Assembly: GCA_028281215.1 (NCBI GenBank)
Contig: JANQKH010000618.1
Location: 1-7,029 of the forward strand
From: Phycisphaeraceae bacterium
GTDB taxonomy: Bacteria; Planctomycetota; Phycisphaerae; Phycisphaerales; Phycisphaeraceae
Reading direction: 5' to 3'
Length of the DNA stretch: 7,029 nt
Shown here: piece after piece, positions 1 through 6,678 of the stretch
Position numbering within the stretch: position 1 is the first letter of the stretch
Layout: every line of letters starts with the position of its first letter
Notes under the pieces: model-generated
Databases searched by the model: none
What the model was told of the DNA's origin: nothing
What the model saw: only the letters and a program-made list of their open reading frames with translations
Position numbers and translations under genes: made by a program

Positions 1-1591
1 AGATGGAATCGACCGTGCCGGTCGCGCGCGTGCAGTTGCCGCGATGACATTCAAACTCCGCGAGCACCTTGCCGGTCAGCGGGTCGAGCTTCTTGGCCAT
101 GCTCGTCCGCGCCATCGCGAACAGGCTCTTGTTGTGCAGCACGAGTTGCACGTTGCCGTCGTCGTGCGTCCACAGCAGCTTGCCGGTGGTCGCGGAGACG
201 GCGGCGAGTTTCTTGCGCATCGGGCCGGCGAAGTAAAGCGCCTGCTCGCTGCACTTGGCATAGCTGGATGAGGCGTATCCTTCGCGCGGGTTCTGCGCGC
301 GGCCGTGCTCGCCGATTGCGTCCAGCACTTCCGATTCCACCGACTTCCATCGTTCCTCGCCGTCTTTGGTCGCCAGCGCCGCGAGGAATTTCTTGTGGCT
401 GTAAACGAACAACCGGTCACTGTTCATCGCCATCGCCCGGCTGTCCAGTTTATCCTTAAATTGACGATGCCATTTGATTTTCTGCGTTTTCAAATCGATG
501 GCGAGAAGCGTTTTGCCAAAGCCCCAAGGCGTTTTACCCGCGCCCTGGGCGTACAGTTTGCCCATGCCCGACCAAGGCCAACCCGATTGCAACCGTGTGC
601 CGCGCAGGGTTTGATCGACTGGTTCCTTTTCGCCGACGAGAGCATAGAGCGTGCCGTCACGGATCGCCATCCATTTCCAGGTCGGTCCGTCACTGAGTTC
701 TTTGGGCGCGACAATCTCGCCGCGCAGTCGGCCGGTCGCCGCGTCGATCAACTTGCACGACTTGTCATCGCCGAGGTAGAGCGTCGTCGGCGTGGCGATG
801 ATCGTGCTGCGATGCAGCATGAACCCATCGGTCAAATCGCGTCGCCAGAGCACCGTGCCGTTGTGAGCGCTCATACAGATGAGCTTGTTCAGCAGCGGCC
901 ATTCGCGTTCCTTGAATGAAATATGCCCGAACGCTTTGAACAACCGCCCGCCACTCGACACGGTGACCTGTGGCATCGGGCCGTACCAAGGCTCGGCGAG
1001 AAACTGTGTCAGATACGGTGCGCGAATCGATCCGTCCTGCGAAAGCGGATTGTTATTCGGCCCGTGATACGGATGACTCCACTCACCACCGGCCGGCTCG
1101 GTGTTGGTGGTGATGCTTAACTTCGGCGTAAGTGCGATGAGTTTGCCGTTGGGGCGAAGCGCACGCATGCAATCTTTCTTGCGCGCATCGTTTGCACTTG
1201 ACTTGACTGTATCGACGATGACTGCGTCGGCCAAGTTGTCCGCCAGTTGGATGCGCGGTGACGTTTCTTTCTGAATATACAGCCGCACGCCGAGCAAACC
1301 TGCTTTGTCCGCCGCGCGACGTGTTGTCAGCAGTTGGTCCGATGACGATTGCAGGTAGACCGTCAGTTTGCTTTGCCTGGCGAGTTGCAACGCCAAGTCG
1401 TCGACTGATGCGCCCACGACCACCACCACGCCGCGTTCCACGCAGATGGCTTGGAGCACCTGATCGATCGCGGCATCGTCGGGGGCGCCGTTGGCCGCTC
1501 TCATTTGGGCACATGCCGTCAGAACAACGACGGCGACGTTGAGCACCGTCCGGCCAAACAACCACGATCGGATTCGTGACTTGCGGTTCAT
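1..1591 (-). CDS. Exported PQQ-like beta-propeller protein with N-terminal methyltransferase-like domain (C-terminus cut by window edge)
   Basis: An uninterrupted frame starts at ATG 1591 and runs off the left edge, giving 530 codons and no stop. Residues 1-33 are an export leader: basic N-terminus, hydrophobic VLNVAVVVL, and a possible lipobox L24-T-A-C27, so it could be a lipoprotein or a normal Sec substrate. Residues about 36-165 resemble a class I SAM-methyltransferase fold, with strand VVVVVG (55-60), DNLADAVIVD (118-127) and CMRALRPNGKL (141-151). The glycine-rich SAM loop is replaced by GASVDDLALQLA. WSHPYHGPNNNP (171-182) marks the junction typical of planctomycete proteins of this architecture. 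Propeller strands with PQQ-type motifs follow: NGTVLW (244-249), IDAATGRL (282-289), IDLKTQKIKW (365-374), TKDGEERW (408-415), SATTGKLLW (466-474) and LDPLTGKVL (502-510). The visible end carries C515-x4-C520-TRATG, which recurs in this family. Catalytic activity is unknown. Many planctomycete relatives are annotated only as PQQ-binding-like or BamB-like. It is transcribed divergently from the other genes. Confidence 0.86.
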   Translation of the reverse strand, partial: MNRKSRIRSWLFGRTVLNVAVVVLTACAQMRAANGAPDDAAIDQVLQAICVERGVVVVVGASVDDLALQLARQSKLTVYLQSSSDQLLTTRRAADKAGLLGVRLYIQKETSPRIQLADNLADAVIVDTVKSSANDARKKDCMRALRPNGKLIALTPKLSITTNTEPAGGEWSHPYHGPNNNPLSQDGSIRAPYLTQFLAEPWYGPMPQVTVSSGGRLFKAFGHISFKEREWPLLNKLICMSAHNGTVLWRRDLTDGFMLHRSTIIATPTTLYLGDDKSCKLIDAATGRLRGEIVAPKELSDGPTWKWMAIRDGTLYALVGEKEPVDQTLRGTRLQSGWPWSGMGKLYAQGAGKTPWGFGKTLLAIDLKTQKIKWHRQFKDKLDSRAMAMNSDRLFVYSHKKFLAALATKDGEERWKSVESEVLDAIGEHGRAQNPREGYASSSYAKCSEQALYFAGPMRKKLAAVSATTGKLLWTHDDGNVQLVLHNKSLFAMARTSMAKKLDPLTGKVLAEFECHRGNCTRATGTVDSI

Positions 1592-1598
1592 GATGGCA

Positions 1599-1603
1599 TC
1601 CTG
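1599..1603 (-). promoter_or_regulatory. Ribosome binding site for the leftmost gene
   Basis: Read on the minus strand, CAGGA lies seven bases before ATG 1591. This supports that start for the propeller protein whose end is outside the window. Confidence 0.6.
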
Positions 1604-1626
1604 AATAGAAGGGCGTGTACTTATGG

Positions 1627-1632
1627 ATTGTA
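1627..1632 (-). promoter_or_regulatory. Candidate -10 element for the leftward gene
   Basis: The minus strand reads TACAAT, one mismatch from the consensus -10, and it would place transcription start roughly 30 bases before ATG 1591. No good -35 lies 16-18 bases upstream; the nearest candidate, TTGAGA, is 22 bases away, which is too far. Treat this as suggestive only. Confidence 0.25.
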
Positions 1633-1645
1633 CCGCGGCGACATC

Positions 1646-1654
1646 TGGTACGAT
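1646..1654 (+). promoter_or_regulatory. Candidate extended -10 element for the rightward genes
   Basis: TGGTACGAT matches the TGN-TAnnnT extended -10 pattern. A TTGTAC at 1628-1633 could serve as -35, but its spacing of 15 bases is short. If used, transcripts would begin near 1661, just inside the inverted repeat at 1660-1683, and read into the gene at 1718. Confidence 0.25.
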
Positions 1655-1659
1655 TCTCA

Positions 1660-1683
1660 ATTGTTCGATTGAACTCGAACGAT
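1660..1683. repeat. Inverted repeat in the divergent intergenic region (operator-like or 5'-UTR hairpin)
   Basis: ATTGTTCGA (1660-1668) and TCGAACGAT (1675-1683) are nine-base arms around a six-base centre, with eight perfect pairs and one position that would be G-U in RNA. It lies between two divergent start codons and just downstream of the candidate extended -10. There is no T-run, so a terminator is unlikely. A regulator-binding dyad or a leader hairpin fits better, but no function can be shown. Confidence 0.45.
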
Positions 1684-1704
1684 CACGCCCCGCCGCCCTT
1701 TTCC

Positions 1705-1710
1705 AGGAGG
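1705..1710 (+). promoter_or_regulatory. Strong ribosome binding site that fixes the start at 1718
   Basis: A perfect AGGAGG ends seven bases before ATG 1718 but only one base before the in-frame ATG 1712. The spacing decides for 1718. Confidence 0.75.
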
Positions 1711-1717
1711 AATGGTC

Positions 1718-2656
1718 ATGAAACGCCTGTCCCTGATTGTTGTCGGTTTGATGCTTGTTTTGACCGCTTCCCATTCGGCCTATGCGGAGAACCTGGTGCT
1801 CGCCAGCGCGTCGTACGGTAAGAACATCATCGCCATTTGCGAAATGGACGGCACAGTGATCTGGTCGCATAAGACCGGCGGACCGAAACGCGGGCACACC
1901 GGACATCACGACATTCACCTGCTGCCCAACGGCAACATCCTCTACCACGACACCTGGCACAAGACGATCGAGATGACGCTCGACGGCAAGGTCGTCTGGG
2001 AATATGACTCGGCGATCGCCAACGGCAACAAAGGCAAGCGTGTGGACGTGCATGCGTTTCAACGGTTACCCAACGGCCACACGATGATCGTGGAAAGCGG
2101 CGTCGGGCGCATCATTGAAGTGGATAAGGCCGGTAAGATTCAGGTTGAAATCAAGATGAAGCGCGACGGGCGACAGAACACCCGCCTGGCGCGCAAGCTG
2201 GACAACGGCCACTATCTGACCTGCTCGGAGCGGCCGGGCGTGGTCACCGAGTACGACAAGACCGGCAAGATCGTTTGGGAATACATGACGAACACGCGCG
2301 TCTACGGCGCGACGCGATTAAAAAGCGGCAACACCCTCATCGCCACCGGCAGCGGCAACAGCGTGATCGAAGTGACACCCAAGGGCAAGGTCGTCTGGGA
2401 AATCAAAGGTAAGGTGCCCGGCACGAAGATTGATTTGAAGTGGACGACGTTCGTCACCGAACGGCCGAACGGCCACTACGTGATCGGCAACTGCCACGCC
2501 GGCGCGAACAACCCTCAGATCTTTGAAATCAACAAAGACAAGAAAGTTACCTGGCAACTGAACCGGTTCGATGTGTTCGGCAACGGATTGGCGTGTTCGC
2601 AGGTGCTCAACAAAGAGCAGGCCGCGCTCGTGCGCAAGCTGCTGAAGAAAGATTGA
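1718..2656 (+). CDS. Secreted six-bladed PQQ/arylsulfotransferase-like beta-propeller protein
   Basis: 312 residues from the ATG correctly spaced behind AGGAGG. The first 23 residues form a Sec signal peptide (MKRL, a hydrophobic core, then SAYA before E24), so the mature protein is periplasmic or secreted. It consists almost wholly of six repeats, each with an N-G-(H/N) turn and a closing G-K-x-V-W strand: DGTVIW (44-49), DGKVVWEY (89-96), AGKIQVEI (138-145), TGKIVWEY (182-189), KGKVVWEI (222-229) and DKKVTWQL (274-281). The N-G turns are at 71-72, 119-120, 163-164, 203-204 (S-G) and 251-252. Histidines cluster at 60, 63, 64 and 67, with further ones at 77, 81, 112 and 121. The repeat style is that of PQQ-like and ASST-like propellers, but I cannot place ASST catalytic residues, so a scaffold or ligand-binding role is equally possible. 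The next gene starts 51 bp downstream on the same strand. Confidence 0.85.
   Translation: MKRLSLIVVGLMLVLTASHSAYAENLVLASASYGKNIIAICEMDGTVIWSHKTGGPKRGHTGHHDIHLLPNGNILYHDTWHKTIEMTLDGKVVWEYDSAIANGNKGKRVDVHAFQRLPNGHTMIVESGVGRIIEVDKAGKIQVEIKMKRDGRQNTRLARKLDNGHYLTCSERPGVVTEYDKTGKIVWEYMTNTRVYGATRLKSGNTLIATGSGNSVIEVTPKGKVVWEIKGKVPGTKIDLKWTTFVTERPNGHYVIGNCHAGANNPQIFEINKDKKVTWQLNRFDVFGNGLACSQVLNKEQAALVRKLLKKD
1787..2563 (+). repeat. Six internal blade repeats
   Basis: Codons 24-282 of the propeller gene hold six divergent repeats of about 40-47 residues, each ending in a [DTAK]-G-K-x-V-W-like strand. The similarity persists in DNA between blades two and five: an identical 18-base stretch, GGCAAGGTCGTCTGGGAA, occurs at 1985-2002 and 2384-2401. 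Confidence 0.7.
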
Positions 2657-2659
2657 CTT

Positions 2660-2680
2660 TGAATCATCATCACGGATTCA
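2660..2680 (+). other. Small inverted repeat between the propeller and SGNH genes
   Basis: TGAATC and GATTCA pair as six-base arms around a nine-base loop in the 51-bp spacer. There is no following T-run, so it is not a terminator. The two flanking genes are probably co-transcribed. An AAGG at 2692-2695 is the only ribosome-binding candidate for ATG 2708, with a rather long 12-base spacing. Confidence 0.3.
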
Positions 2681-2707
2681 CATCCTTCAAAAAGGTACGG
2701 CATTCCC

Positions 2708-4036
2708 ATGAAAAACACTGTGTTTCAACACCTATTCGTTCTATTGGCCGGCTTGTGCGTGACTGGTTCGGTCGTCGCGGCCGATCTTTCTCTGCCTGCG
2801 AACGATGAGGGACTGCCCGGCCAAGGACTCATCGTCCGTGACGGCTGGTTCCAGAAACTCTGGCGCAACAAACGCACCGCATGGGCCAAAGCGGTTGAAA
2901 AAGACCAACACGCCGTGGTTTTCCTCGGCGACTCGATCACGCAAGGCTGGGGCGACAACCTCGGCGGCGCGTTCGGCAAATTGAAAGTCGCCAACCGTGG
3001 CATCAGCGGCGACACCACGCGCGGCGTGCTCATCCGTTTGAAAGAAGATGTGCTCGCGCTCAATCCCAAAGCGGTTGTCATGCTGATTGGCACAAACGAC
3101 CTCGGCCGGGGCATGGAACCGGGACCGACCGCCGCCAACTTCAAGTTGATTCTCGCAGCGCTCAAAAAGCACAACCCGAAGATGCCGATCGTGCTCTGCG
3201 CGGTCATGCCGAGCAGTGCAAGCAAACGTCGGCCGGCAGACAAGATCAAACAACTCAACGCGCTCTACGCGCGGGCCGTGTGGGGTGATAAGCAGGTCAC
3301 CATGGTCGACACCTGGACGCTCTTCGCCGACGCCAAAGGTGACGCCGTCAAAGCCGAGTTCCCCGACCTGCTGCATCCGAACAAGGCCGGCTACGCCAAG
3401 TGGGCGGCCGGATTGCGGCCGATCTTCGCCACGCTTGGCCTGCTCGAAACCGAGCCGGACGATTTCAAACTCGAACCCGGCTTCGAATCGCTGTTCAACG
3501 GCAAAGACCTGACCGGGTGGATGTTCCGCGCCAACGCCAAGCCCAATGCGAAACCGCGAAACACCAAGCCCGGTGGTTTCGGACGACCGGTGTTCAAGGA
3601 AGACATCGATTTCACGGGGAAGAAGCAAAGCATCGACGGCCGATACGTCGCGATTAACGGTCGACTGGTGGTGACCACACCCGTGGAAGGCCGGCGCTTT
3701 CAACAGATGTGGACGACGCGCCAGTTCGGCAAGGACTTCATCTTGAAACTCGAGTTCCGCGCCTCGCCGAACGCCGACAGTGGTGTGTTTATCCGCAAGC
3801 CACAACTTCAATGTCGCGACTATGCGCTCGCCGGTCCTTACAAAAACCTCAAGCACTACAAGCAGCAGGACTGGAATGAGTTGGTGGTTACGGTCAAAGG
3901 CGGCGTCGCACATTGCACTTGCAACGGCGAAGTGCTGGAAGCGGCATTCAAGGTGCCGCCTTCCGGACCGATCGGCCTCGAAGGCGACCGAGGTCAAATG
4001 GAATACCGTCGTATCCGTATCAAGGAGTTGGATTGA
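2708..4036 (+). CDS. Secreted SGNH/GDSL hydrolase fused to a DUF1080 (3-keto-disaccharide hydrolase-like) domain
   Basis: 442 residues with a Sec signal peptide, cleavage likely after VVA (24). Residues about 68-245 form an SGNH hydrolase with every catalytic block: FLGDSITQG with nucleophile S76, NRGISGDTT with oxyanion G101, GTND with N130, and DLLHPN with D220 and H223. Such enzymes remove acyl groups from carbohydrates, lipids or peptidoglycan. Residues about 259-441 match DUF1080 (PF06439), a concanavalin-like fold now linked to hydrolysis of 3-keto-disaccharides: FESLFNGKDLTGW (259-271), DSGVFIR (357-363), WNELVVTVKG (389-398), and the terminal GPIGLEGDRG...YRRIRIKEL. An Asn/Pro/Lys-rich stretch (276-290) lies inside the early DUF1080 part. 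The fusion suggests one secreted protein acting on two bonds of the same glycan. The substrate is unknown. It is probably co-transcribed with the propeller gene upstream. Confidence 0.9.
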   Translation: MKNTVFQHLFVLLAGLCVTGSVVAADLSLPANDEGLPGQGLIVRDGWFQKLWRNKRTAWAKAVEKDQHAVVFLGDSITQGWGDNLGGAFGKLKVANRGISGDTTRGVLIRLKEDVLALNPKAVVMLIGTNDLGRGMEPGPTAANFKLILAALKKHNPKMPIVLCAVMPSSASKRRPADKIKQLNALYARAVWGDKQVTMVDTWTLFADAKGDAVKAEFPDLLHPNKAGYAKWAAGLRPIFATLGLLETEPDDFKLEPGFESLFNGKDLTGWMFRANAKPNAKPRNTKPGGFGRPVFKEDIDFTGKKQSIDGRYVAINGRLVVTTPVEGRRFQQMWTTRQFGKDFILKLEFRASPNADSGVFIRKPQLQCRDYALAGPYKNLKHYKQQDWNELVVTVKGGVAHCTCNGEVLEAAFKVPPSGPIGLEGDRGQMEYRRIRIKELD

Positions 4037-4178
4037 ACAGACATCGCCACCACGGCGTGAACGCCCCCTGTCTCACAAGACTGAATCGCCGTAACCGTTC
4101 CGTGCAGGCATACAATGAACAGCAGCATCGGACCGATGTGTTTAATGTGGCTAATGCTGCGACGTTATCAGGTTGACC
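4037..4178 (+). promoter_or_regulatory. 142-bp spacer / probable leader of the DUF1592-type gene
   Basis: No coding signal is seen here. A hairpin GGCG-TGAA-CGCC (4054-4065) lies just after the SGNH stop but lacks a T-run. TACAAT at 4111-4116 is a -10-like hexamer without a recognisable -35. CATCGG-A-CCGATG (4126-4138) is a perfect dyad. GCAGCAT (4122-4128) can instead pair with ATGCTGC (4154-4160), so these two stems exclude each other. The length and content fit a separate leader or promoter for the downstream pair, but read-through from upstream is equally possible. Confidence 0.35.
4170..4172 (+). promoter_or_regulatory. Ribosome binding site that decides the start at 4179
   Basis: (C)AGG ends six bases before ATG 4179 and nine before ATG 4182, but directly abuts the in-frame TTG at 4173. 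This rules out TTG as the start. Confidence 0.5.
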
Positions 4179-6653
4179 ATGATGCCATTGCTACGGAATG
4201 ACACGTTGAGATTTGTTGTATGTCTATGGATGTGCGCGATGGCGGTCCCCGCCGGCGCCGCGGACAAGCCTGTCAAGCCCGGCACTTCGACATTCAACAA
4301 TCGCGTCGCCACGTTCATTGAAAATCACTGCATCGATTGCCACGACAGCGCCACGCAGAAGGGCAAGTTGAACCTGGAAGCGTTGAAGCCGAACTTCGAT
4401 GACGCCGCGACGGTCGAGCGTTGGATCAAGGTGTACGACAAGGTCACGTCGGGCCAAATGCCGCCGCGCGACAAAGCGCGTCCGCCGGCCGATGAAACTG
4501 CGTCGGCAACGGGCTGGCTGAAGGACGAACTTTACACCGTCACCCTGGCGCAACAGAAACAGCAGGGCCCGGCCGTGCGCCGGCTCAACCGCGTCGAATA
4601 CGAAAACACCGTGCGCGACCTGCTCGGCATCGACACCGAGTTGCGAAGCCTGTTGCCCAGCGACGGCCAGTCACACGGGTTCGACAACGTCGCCGACGGA
4701 TTGAGTATTTCGTCCGTGCTTATGGAGAAGTATCTCAACGCTTCGAACAAGGCGCTGGACGCGGCGATCTTTCACGGTTTCAAACCGCAGACTACCACGC
4801 AACGCAAACTGTTCAAAGACCTCAAAGACGTCAAGCGTCATCTCGGCAACGGTTGGTACATCCAGAAGGGCGACGCGGTCATATGGTTCAACACGCGTTA
4901 CCCGCAGTTGACGGCACACGGATTCAACGCGCCGGAAGCCGGCACGTATCGCATCAAGTTCGAGTGCTGGCCGTACCAGCCGGACGGTCGCTCGCTGGCC
5001 GTCGCGGTGTTTGCCGGCAATTTCTATCGTGGCGATCGCAGCTTCGTTGGGTACTACGACGTCAAGGGAACGAAGGACAAGCCGACGGTGGTCGAGTTTG
5101 AAGTCGCGATGAAAAAAAGCGACACGATCCGCCTGTTCCCGCACGGCACACTGGATTACAAAGTAAACCCCGGCGGCCGGCACGGACACACCAAACCCGT
5201 CGACTTCAAAGGCATGGGCCTGGCCGTGCGATCGATCGAAGGGCACGGCCCGATCCACGATTGGCCGACCCAATCGCACAAGCGATTGTTCGGCGACCTG
5301 CCGCTCAACAAAGTGGATGAAGGCTGGCCCGGCGGGCGTCGGCCGAAGTCGCCGGTATACGGCGTCAAGCCGGATGATCCGAAAAAAGATGCGGCGAAGG
5401 TTTTGGCGTCGTTCGCCCGCCGTGCGTTTCGCCGGCCGGTTGAGGACAAGCAACTCGCGCCGTACATCGCCCTGGTCGAACAGCGTATGACCAAGGGTTA
5501 CAACTTTGAAGAAGCGATGCGCGTCGGCTTCCAGGCAATCTTGTGCAGCCCGCCGTTCCTGACGCTCAATAGCGCCGGTCCCGAATTAGATGACTTCGCC
5601 ATCGCGTCCCGGCTCAGCTATTTCCTCTGGTCCACCATGCCGGACGATGAACTGTTGCGACTGGCGCAAGCCGGCCAACTCCGCGACGCGAAGGTGCTGC
5701 GGCAGCAGGTTGAACGCATGCTCAAAGACCCGCGCGCCAAAGCGTTCACGCAAAACTTTGTCGGACAATGGCTCGACCTTCGCCTCATCGAAGAGACATC
5801 ACCCGACAGCAAACTCTATCCCGAGTTTGATCACATGCTGCAATGGTCGATGGTGCGCGAGACCGAACATTTCTTCCAGACTTTGTTGACCGAAGACTTG
5901 AGCGTGGCGAACTTCATCGATTCCGAATTCATCACGATCAACGAGCGCCTCGCCCAGTTGTACGGCATCGACGGCGTCCGCGGTTACGAAACCATGCAAC
6001 GCGTCAAAGTGCCCGCGGGCAGTCATCGCGGCGGCGTGATGACGCAGGCGAGTGTGCTTAAGGTCACGGCGAACGGTACGAACACTTCGCCCGTGCTGCG
6101 CGGCGTGTGGTTGATGGAGAACATCTTCGGCTCACCCGTGCCCCCGCCGCCCGAAGCCGTGCCCGCGGTCGAACCTGACATTCGCGGCGCAACCACCATT
6201 CGCGAACAACTCGCCAAACACCGGCAAACCAAGTCGTGCAACGCCTGTCATCGTTTGATCGATCCGCCCGGTTTCGCGCTGGAAAGCTTCGACGTGATCG
6301 GCCGTTGGCGCACCAATTACCGTTCACTCGGCGAAGGCGAACGGACTGATAAGCAGGTGAAAGGCCGACGCGTGTCGTATCGAATCGGTCCCGACGTGGA
6401 CCCCGCCGACACGCTGGTCGACGGCCGCAAGTTCGCCGACATCGACGAACTGAAACACCACCTGTTCAATGACAAACGCCAGATCGCGCGATGTGTGGCG
6501 GAGAAACTGTTGATCTACGGTCGCGGTTCCGCGCTGTCGTTTGCCGACCGTGTCGATGTCGATCGCATCGTTGACCGCGTCGCGGCGAAAGGCTACGGCC
6601 TGCGGTCATTGATCCACGAAATCATTCAGAGCGATGCGTTTTTAACCCGATAA
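4179..6653 (+). CDS. Diheme planctomycete-type cytochrome protein (PSCyt1-DUF1587-DUF1595-DUF1592-DUF1588-DUF1585)
   Basis: 824 residues with a Sec signal peptide: hydrophobic FVVCLWMCAMAV, cleavage likely after AGA (27). Domains follow the usual order. A PSCyt1-like heme domain has C51-I-D-C54-H55 in ENHCIDCHDSATQKGKLNLE. DUF1587 is at about 132-200 (VRRLNRVEYENTVRDLLGID). A beta-rich module at about 225-360 ends in KGMGLAVRSIEGHGPI. DUF1595 is at about 405-465 (FARRAFRRPVED). DUF1592 is at about 472-600 (ASRLSYFLWSTMPDDELL). DUF1588 is at about 613-712, with HRGGVMTQASVLKVTANGT and a second heme motif C687-N-A-C690-H691. DUF1585 is at about 747-822 (LVDGRKFADIDELK...LIYGRG). Length and architecture look complete. 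This family is heavily expanded in Planctomycetota and has no established substrate; the two covalent hemes imply extracytoplasmic electron transfer. The DUF1552 gene that follows after 25 bp is its standard partner. Confidence 0.93.
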   Translation: MMPLLRNDTLRFVVCLWMCAMAVPAGAADKPVKPGTSTFNNRVATFIENHCIDCHDSATQKGKLNLEALKPNFDDAATVERWIKVYDKVTSGQMPPRDKARPPADETASATGWLKDELYTVTLAQQKQQGPAVRRLNRVEYENTVRDLLGIDTELRSLLPSDGQSHGFDNVADGLSISSVLMEKYLNASNKALDAAIFHGFKPQTTTQRKLFKDLKDVKRHLGNGWYIQKGDAVIWFNTRYPQLTAHGFNAPEAGTYRIKFECWPYQPDGRSLAVAVFAGNFYRGDRSFVGYYDVKGTKDKPTVVEFEVAMKKSDTIRLFPHGTLDYKVNPGGRHGHTKPVDFKGMGLAVRSIEGHGPIHDWPTQSHKRLFGDLPLNKVDEGWPGGRRPKSPVYGVKPDDPKKDAAKVLASFARRAFRRPVEDKQLAPYIALVEQRMTKGYNFEEAMRVGFQAILCSPPFLTLNSAGPELDDFAIASRLSYFLWSTMPDDELLRLAQAGQLRDAKVLRQQVERMLKDPRAKAFTQNFVGQWLDLRLIEETSPDSKLYPEFDHMLQWSMVRETEHFFQTLLTEDLSVANFIDSEFITINERLAQLYGIDGVRGYETMQRVKVPAGSHRGGVMTQASVLKVTANGTNTSPVLRGVWLMENIFGSPVPPPPEAVPAVEPDIRGATTIREQLAKHRQTKSCNACHRLIDPPGFALESFDVIGRWRTNYRSLGEGERTDKQVKGRRVSYRIGPDVDPADTLVDGRKFADIDELKHHLFNDKRQIARCVAEKLLIYGRGSALSFADRVDVDRIVDRVAAKGYGLRSLIHEIIQSDAFLTR

Positions 6654-6658
6654 AACAA

Positions 6659-6672
6659 GGCGAAACGTCGCC
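6659..6672 (+). other. Intercistronic hairpin between the DUF1592 and DUF1552 genes
   Basis: GGCGA-AACG-TCGCC is a perfect five-base-pair stem with a four-base loop, beginning five bases after the stop at 6653. Its left arm includes the end of AAGG (6657-6660), the only Shine-Dalgarno-like sequence in the gap. There is no T-run, so it is not a terminator. It could influence how much of the downstream partner is made. Confidence 0.35.
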
Positions 6673-6678
6673 GAACCT

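Noticed and set aside
31..50. C515-H-R-G-N-C520 in the leftmost protein as a cytochrome c heme site
   Set aside because: The spacing is C-x4-C and no His follows the second Cys, so it is not CxxCH.
305..919. A 204-codon plus-strand open frame at the left end
   Set aside because: It lies wholly opposite the minus-strand propeller gene, which has recognisable motifs throughout; the plus-strand translation is low-complexity Arg/Ala-rich with no motif.
1712..1717. Start of the six-bladed propeller gene at ATG 1712
   Set aside because: AGGAGG would be only one base away; ATG 1718 has ideal seven-base spacing and begins a normal signal peptide (MKRLSLIVV).
1718..2656. Calling this gene an arylsulfotransferase
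   Set aside because: The repeat style is similar, but I cannot identify the catalytic His/Arg/Asn set, so only the fold-level call is supported.
2741..3997. A 418-codon open frame on the minus strand opposite the SGNH-DUF1080 gene
   Set aside because: It is a shadow of GC-rich codon use. Its translation shows no domain, while the plus strand encodes a complete signal peptide and all SGNH and DUF1080 motifs.
4045..4073. Rho-independent terminator after the SGNH-DUF1080 gene
   Set aside because: Short stems are present (GGCG/CGCC, and AGACA/TGTCT around them), but no T-run follows, so termination cannot be claimed.
4173..4178. TTG at 4173 as start of the diheme gene
   Set aside because: It directly abuts the AGG of the ribosome binding site, while ATG 4179 has a six-base spacer.
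4671..5453. A 260-codon minus-strand open frame opposite the diheme cytochrome gene
   Set aside because: It has no recognisable domain and no ribosome binding site, and it sits opposite a clear multidomain gene.
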